Below are positions 7,801 through 11,466 of a stretch of DNA of 11,466 nt, piece after piece. The position numbers were made by a program, and so were the translations under genes. Numbering within the stretch: position 1 is the first letter of the stretch; the number at the start of each line of letters is the position of its first letter. Source of the stretch: JBHJOF01 sp050330055 (lineage in GTDB: Bacteria; Pseudomonadota; Alphaproteobacteria; Kiloniellales; JAKSDN01); the NCBI GenBank assembly GCA_050330055.1, contig JBHJOF010000383.1:1-11466 (forward strand), read 5' to 3'. Under the pieces are notes generated by a model. That model was given only the letters and a program-made list of their open reading frames with translations. It was not told where the DNA came from and made no database searches.

Positions 7801-8583
7801 GCGGGTCTGTGGCACGTTGGAGCCCCACAGCATTAGGAAGCCCGCGTTGTACCAGTCGGCGCTTTCCGGCACGTCCGTCTGCTCGCCCCAGGTTTGCGGC
7901 GAGGCCGGCGGCAGGTCGCAGTACCAGTCATAGAAAGACATGCACACGCCGCCGAGCAGCGACAGATAGCGCGAACCCGCCGCGTAGGAGACCATCGACA
8001 TCGCCGGGATCGGCGAGAAACCGATGATGCGGTCAGGGCCGTAGGTCTTCGCCGTATAGGCGTTGGCCGACGCGATGATCTCATTGACCTCATCCCACTT
8101 GGCGCGCACGAAGCCGCCCAGGCCGCGCTTGCTGGTATAGGCCGCGCGCTTCTTCGGGTCCTCGACGATGGAGGCCCAGGCCGCCACCGGCGTCTGTACC
8201 GCACGCGCCTCGCGCCACAGCTTCAGGAGCCGGCTGCGTACCAGGGGGTACTTGACCCGGTTGCCGGAGTAGAGATACCAGCTGTAGCTGGCACCGCGGC
8301 TGCAGCCGCGCGGCTCGTGGTTCGGCAGGTCCGGACGCGTGCGGGGATAGTCGGTCTGCTGGGTCTCCCAGGTGACGATGCCGCCCTTCACGTAGATCTT
8401 CCAGGAGCACGATCCGGTGCAGTTGGCGCCGTGGGTCGAGCGCACGATCTTGTCGTGCTGCCAGCGCTTGCGGTAGCTCTCCTCCCAACCGCGGTCCTCG
8501 CCGGTGGTCACGCCGTGGCCTTCGGCGAACTCGTCGAGCGCCTTGCGGCTGAAGAAGTTCAATCTGTCCAGTAAGTGGCTCAT
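4837..8583 (-). CDS. narG: Respiratory nitrate reductase alpha subunit, molybdoenzyme (NarG)
   Basis: This catalytic subunit (1248 aa) reduces nitrate to nitrite on the cytoplasmic face, with Mo-bis-MGD and the FS0 [4Fe-4S] cluster. The N-terminal cluster motif is H51-x3-C55-x3-C59-x34-C94 (HGANCTGSCSW ... RGCSRG), with His as the first ligand as in E. coli NarG. The molybdenum ligand is D223 in YCDLPPASPQTWGEQTDVPE, matching E. coli D222. The WQHDKIVRSTHG block, the GLNHWYHMDMNYRG region (about 550) and a C-terminal molydopterin dinucleotide-binding domain with SYGFNYYGTVGSNRDEF are conserved. There is no cleavable signal, consistent with membrane-bound NarGHI rather than periplasmic Nap. 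The ATG at 8583 follows AAGGAGA by a suitable spacing and lies 14 nt behind the narK stop. It overlaps narH by 4 nt. Full length and intact. Confidence 0.98.
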   Translation of the reverse strand: MSHLLDRLNFFSRKALDEFAEGHGVTTGEDRGWEESYRKRWQHDKIVRSTHGANCTGSCSWKIYVKGGIVTWETQQTDYPRTRPDLPNHEPRGCSRGASYSWYLYSGNRVKYPLVRSRLLKLWREARAVQTPVAAWASIVEDPKKRAAYTSKRGLGGFVRAKWDEVNEIIASANAYTAKTYGPDRIIGFSPIPAMSMVSYAAGSRYLSLLGGVCMSFYDWYCDLPPASPQTWGEQTDVPESADWYNAGFLMLWGSNVPQTRTPDAHFYTEVRYKGTKSVVVSPDYSEASKFADLWLHPKQGTDAALAMAMGHVILREFHLDRQAEYFEDYVGHYTDMPMLVRLERKDGHYVPGRLLRAADLDGKLGQDNNPEWKTLAIDEKTDGIVAPHGSVGFRWGEQGKWNLEEKDAGGRDVKLRLSLILDKDHDDVVEVAFPYFGNRQHDHFKGTDHPDVLLRRVPVKAVKTGEGEALVATVFDLFVANYGLDRGLGGGHVAKSYDENVPYTPAWAEAITGVPADQIVTVAREFAGNAEKTHGRSMVILGAGLNHWYHMDMNYRGIINLLVMCGCVGQSGGGWSHYVGQEKLRPQTGWLPLAFALDWARPPRQMNSTSCFYAHTDQWRYETLGVTEILSPTAPEGPWDGALIDYNIRAERMGWLPSAPQLETNPLDVAKAAAAAGKEPKDYVVEQLKAGTLKMSCEDPDNPANWPRNLFVWRSNLLGSSGKGHEYFLKHLLGTSHGVLGKDLGQAGGERPQEATWHDEAPEGKLDLLVTLDFRMSTTCVYSDIVLPTATWYEKNDLNTSDMHPFIHPLTAAADPAWECRSDWEIYKGIARKFSEVAPEVLGIEKDVVLVPILHDTPAEIAQATDVRDWKKGEVEPVPGKTVPQIAVVERDYPNLYRRFTALGPLMTKLGNGGKGIAWNTEHEVAGLGRLNGVVTEEGPTKGLPRIETDIDASEVILMLAPETNGAVAVKAWEALGKATGRDHTHLAVPKEDEKIRFRDVVAQPRKIISSPTWSGLESEKVCYNAGYTNVHELIPWRTLTGRQQLYQDHLWMRAFGEGFCVYRPPIDTKTVKPVIESKGNGNPQIVLNFITPHQKWGIHSTYTDNLLMLTLNRGGPVVWISEVDAKKASIKDNDWIEAYNVNGALTARAVVSQRMKEGTIFMYHAQEKIVNTPGAETTGQRGGIHNSVTRAVLKPTHMIGGYAQQSYGFNYYGTVGSNRDEFVIVRRLDKVDWLERPARQDMEAAE

Positions 8584-8597
8584 CCTTGATCTCTCCT

Positions 8598-11336
8598 TCA
8601 GTCTGCCGTGGCGCTGGCGGGGGTGATGGGCGGCTGTCCATGTTCGATATCATGCAGCAGGCCGCCGCGCCGGGTGTAGACCGCCCACGTCAGCACGGCG
8701 CAGCTTACGTAGAACACCATGAAACCCCAGAGCGCCGCCTGCGGCCCGCCTGTCATGGCGATCGAAGTGCCGTAGCTCTTGGGGATGAAGAAGGCGCCGT
8801 AGGCGGCGATCGCCGAGGTGAAGCCGATAATGGCAGCCGCTTCCTTCTCCGCCTGGCGGACCCGCTCGGCCGGGCTGAGCCGCGGCATCAACCGGTTCAT
8901 CTCCTCGCGCATCGTCACCGGAATCATCTGGAAGGTGGAGGCGTTGCCGACGCCGGTGGCGAAGAACAGCAGCATGAACATGGCGAAGAAACCCCAGAAG
9001 GCGCCCGGCTGCTCCTTGATGCCGAGGAAGTAGAGCACGCCGACGACAGCGGCGATCATCACCAGGAAGGTCCAGAAGGTGACGCGCCCGCCGCCGAACT
9101 TGTCGGACACCCAGCCGGTGGCCGCGCGCGACAGGGCGCCGACCAGCGGACCCAGGAAGACGTACTGCAGCGAGTCGACCGCCGGGAACTGCGTCTTGGC
9201 GAGCAGCGGGAAGCCGGCCGAGTAGCCGATGAAGGAACCGAAGGTGCCGGTGTAGAGCCAGCACATGATCCAATTGTGCCGGCGGGAGAAGATGATCGAC
9301 TGCTCCTTGAACGAGGCCTTAGCTGCGGCGCGGTCGTTCATGCCGAACCAGGCGGCGATGGTCGAGGCAATCAGAAACGGCACCCAGATGAAGCCGGCGT
9401 TCTGCAGCCAGAGGCGGGTGCCGTCGCCGGCTTCCTGGGCGGGCCCGCCGAGCGCGCCGAACACGCCGGCAGTGATCGCCAGCGGCACGGCGAACTGCAT
9501 CACGCTGACACCGAGATTGCCGAGGCCAGCATTGAGCGCCAGGGCGTTGCCCTTTTCCTTTTTGGGGAAGAAGAAGGAGATGTTGGCCATAGACGAGGCG
9601 AAGTTGCCGCCGCCGAGGCCGCAAAGCAGCGCCAGCACCAGGAAGATCAGGTAGGGTGTATCGGGATTCTGCACGGCGTAGCCGATGCCGAAGGCGGGCA
9701 CCAGCAGGGACGCGGTGGTGATGGTGGTCCACAGCCGGCCGCCGAAGATCGGCACCATGAAGGAATAGAAGATGCGCAGCGTCGCGCCCGACAGGCCCGG
9801 CAGCGCCGCCAGCCAGAAGAGCTCGTCGGTCGTGTAGGTGAAACCGATCGCCGGCAGCTTGGCGACCACCACGGACCACACCATCCATACGGCAAAGGCG
9901 AGCAGCAGCGCGGGCACCGAGATCCAGAGGTTGCGCCGGGCGATGGCGCGGCCGGTGGTGCGCCAGAACGCCTCGTCGTCCGGCCGCCAGTCCTCGATCG
10001 CCGGGCGCATGGCCTGGGCCTGCTCGCGGCCGTGGATCGGCTGCATCTCCGGCAGCTGCGGCAGCGCCGCGAGCTCGCCGGGCAGGGCGGCGCGCTCCAT
10101 CTGACGGATGGCGGAGTGCATCCAGATCAGCGACACGGCAACGATGCCGAACAGCAGCATGAAGCAGCTCGTCCACACCCCGGTCAGATCGAGCATGACG
10201 CCGAAGGCGATCGGCAGGACGAATCCGCCGAGCCCGCCGATCAGGCCCACCAGGCCGCCGACTGCGCCGACGTGGCCCGGATAGTAGACCGGGATATGCT
10301 TGTAGACGGCCGCCTTGCCGAGAGACATGAAGAAGCCCAGCACGAAGACCAGTATCACGAAGGGCACCAGCCCCATGCTGGTCGAGAAGGAGATCGGCCC
10401 GTGGATGCCGTGGATGACATAGTCGGTGTTGGGATAGGACAGCATGAAGGTCGCGACCACCGACACGCCAAAGGTCCAGTACATCACCGCCCGTGCGCCG
10501 TACTTGTCGGAAAGGTGGCCTCCGTAGGCGCGGAAAAGGCTGGCGGGTACCGAGTAGAAGGCCGCCAGCATGCCGGCGGTCGTGATATCGAGCTGATAGA
10601 CGCCGATGAGGTAGCGCGGCAGCCACAGGGCGAGCGCGACAAAGGCACCGAAGACGAAGAAGTAGTAGAGCGAGAAGCGCCAGACCTGTAGGTTACGCAG
10701 CGGCTCCAGCTCCATCCACGCGCTGGGCGCCTTGACGCCTGACGCCCGGCGCGCTTTCACCACGGGATCGTCGTCGGTAGTGAACCAGAAGACGATCGCC
10801 ATCAAGAGAAGAGCCACCGCCCAGACCTGCGCCACCACCGTCCAACCGAATGCGACCAGGACGAAGGGGGCGCAGAACTTGGTGACGGCGGCACCGACGT
10901 TGCCGGCGCCGAAGATGCCCAGCGCGGTGCCCTGTTTCTCCTTCGGATACCAGCGCGACACGTAGGCGATGCCCACCGCAAAGGAGCCGCCCGCGAGGCC
11001 GACGCCGAGCGCGGCCAACAGCATCACCTCGTAGGTGGTGGCATAGGACAGCAGAAAGGTGGCAATGGCGGCGAGCACCATGGTGACGACGTAGACGATG
11101 CGGCCGCCGTACTGGTCGGTCCAGATGCCGAGAAAGATGCGACTCAGCGAACCGGTGAGGATCGGTGTGCCGGCCAGCAGGCCGAACTCCGTGTCGGAGA
11201 GTCCGAGGTCGTCCTTGATGCGAACGCCGATGATGGAGAAGATGGTCCACACCGCGAAGCAGACGGTAAACGCCAGGGTGCTCATGCCGAGCGCCCGGTT
11301 CTGCTGGCCTCGCGTTACGCCCTCCGGATCCTGCAT
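8598..11336 (-). CDS. narK: Fused NarK1-NarK2 nitrate/nitrite transporter
   Basis: This is a double-length major facilitator protein of the nitrate/nitrite porter family (912 aa, against about 400-470 for single NarK), with two complete 12-helix halves. The first half (about 15-410) is NarK1-like, a type expected to import nitrate with protons. It holds the nitrate signatures GIFGAGNVGAAVTKF (140-154) and GHVGAVGG to GGLGGFVLP (354-375), with R66 and R269 at the expected substrate-binding arginine positions. A hydrophilic linker spans about 411-468. The second half (about 469-890) closely resembles E. coli NarK, a nitrate/nitrite exchanger: LRIFYSFMVPIFGGR (520-534, R521), NFASSMANISFFFPK, LNAGLGNLGVSVMQF (601-615) and LSRAATGWVSD (R737). 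Such fusions are known in Paracoccus. I prefer the ATG at 11336 because AGGAG sits nine bases before it. A GTG at 11390 and an ATG at 11387 in the same frame would add 17-18 residues but have weaker ribosome sites. Confidence 0.93.
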   Translation of the reverse strand: MQDPEGVTRGQQNRALGMSTLAFTVCFAVWTIFSIIGVRIKDDLGLSDTEFGLLAGTPILTGSLSRIFLGIWTDQYGGRIVYVVTMVLAAIATFLLSYATTYEVMLLAALGVGLAGGSFAVGIAYVSRWYPKEKQGTALGIFGAGNVGAAVTKFCAPFVLVAFGWTVVAQVWAVALLLMAIVFWFTTDDDPVVKARRASGVKAPSAWMELEPLRNLQVWRFSLYYFFVFGAFVALALWLPRYLIGVYQLDITTAGMLAAFYSVPASLFRAYGGHLSDKYGARAVMYWTFGVSVVATFMLSYPNTDYVIHGIHGPISFSTSMGLVPFVILVFVLGFFMSLGKAAVYKHIPVYYPGHVGAVGGLVGLIGGLGGFVLPIAFGVMLDLTGVWTSCFMLLFGIVAVSLIWMHSAIRQMERAALPGELAALPQLPEMQPIHGREQAQAMRPAIEDWRPDDEAFWRTTGRAIARRNLWISVPALLLAFAVWMVWSVVVAKLPAIGFTYTTDELFWLAALPGLSGATLRIFYSFMVPIFGGRLWTTITTASLLVPAFGIGYAVQNPDTPYLIFLVLALLCGLGGGNFASSMANISFFFPKKEKGNALALNAGLGNLGVSVMQFAVPLAITAGVFGALGGPAQEAGDGTRLWLQNAGFIWVPFLIASTIAAWFGMNDRAAAKASFKEQSIIFSRRHNWIMCWLYTGTFGSFIGYSAGFPLLAKTQFPAVDSLQYVFLGPLVGALSRAATGWVSDKFGGGRVTFWTFLVMIAAVVGVLYFLGIKEQPGAFWGFFAMFMLLFFATGVGNASTFQMIPVTMREEMNRLMPRLSPAERVRQAEKEAAAIIGFTSAIAAYGAFFIPKSYGTSIAMTGGPQAALWGFMVFYVSCAVLTWAVYTRRGGLLHDIEHGQPPITPASATAD

Positions 11337-11426
11337 GCTGTCCTTCTCCTGCTGTCCGGCACGGACCGGCGGCGGTATCCCGCTCATCACGCCGACGGAT
11401 CATTACCGCGCGCGAGAGAATTTGGT

Positions 11427-11440
11427 TTGATGCAAGTCAA
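11427..11440 (-). promoter_or_regulatory. FNR/NNR-type binding site upstream of narK
   Basis: The minus strand reads TTGACTTGCATCAA, matching the FNR/Anr/NNR/FixK consensus TTGAT-N4-ATCAA in nine of ten defined bases. It lies about 97 nt before the preferred narK start. If the box is centred near -41.5, as at activated promoters, transcription would start near 11392, leaving a leader of about 55 nt. A weak -10-like GGTAAT is at 11402-11407, a few bases off the ideal spacing. This predicts activation of the whole operon under low oxygen, possibly with a nitric oxide signal. The specific regulator cannot be told from the site. No NarL-type heptamer pair was noticed in the short upstream stretch. 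Confidence 0.7.
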
Positions 11441-11466
11441 GGCGCCGGGCAAAGGCCGAAGAACGA

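Noticed and set aside
8584..8600. ATCAA in front of narG as half of a second FNR site for an internal promoter.
   Set aside because: The other half-site has only chance similarity to TTGAT, and the sequence is explained by the narK stop and the narG ribosome site.

Overview
The window is dominated by one long minus-strand operon for respiratory nitrate reduction, narK-narG-narH-narJ-narI-ppi, read from about 11.4 kb down to 1.06 kb. The DNA is GC-rich. The organism is most likely a denitrifying or nitrate-respiring alphaproteobacterium. Three things suggest this: narK is a double-length NarK1-NarK2 fusion like that known in Paracoccus; the left flank carries a copy of the short CCTTCGACAAGCTCAGGACC repeat scattered through many alphaproteobacterial genomes; and the recombinase and IS types match. 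The genus cannot be fixed from the sequence alone.

Layout from right to left, which is the direction of transcription. At 11427-11440 lies an FNR/NNR-type box (TTGAC-N4-ATCAA on the minus strand). narK (nitrate/nitrite transporter, 912 aa from the start I prefer) is followed by narG (Mo-bisMGD catalytic subunit), narH (four-cluster iron-sulfur subunit), narJ (assembly chaperone), narI (diheme cytochrome b membrane subunit) and a parvulin-type peptidyl-prolyl isomerase without a signal peptide. Gaps are 14 nt or less, and narG/narH and narH/narJ overlap by 4 and 1 nt, so this is one tightly coupled transcription unit. Nitrate enters through NarK. NarI oxidises quinol at the membrane, electrons pass through NarI hemes and NarH clusters to the molybdenum centre of NarG in the cytoplasm, and nitrite can leave through the NarK2-like half. 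NarJ, and probably the isomerase, help build the complex. All cofactor ligands I checked in NarG, NarH and NarI are present.

The left 1.06 kb is a patchwork of mobile-element debris. One base after the isomerase stop codon, homology to the C-terminal part of a site-specific (serine-type) recombinase begins, broken by a frameshift. Beyond it come about 235 bases with no recognisable gene, the short dispersed repeat, a piece of an IS1380-family transposase truncated at both ends, about 70 unrecognised bases, and the first nine codons of what looks like an IS5-family transposase running off the window edge. No terminator is visible behind the operon.

I see no convincing new system. The most interesting points are the fused two-domain NarK, the cytoplasmic isomerase built into the operon, and the abrupt operon/recombinase junction.
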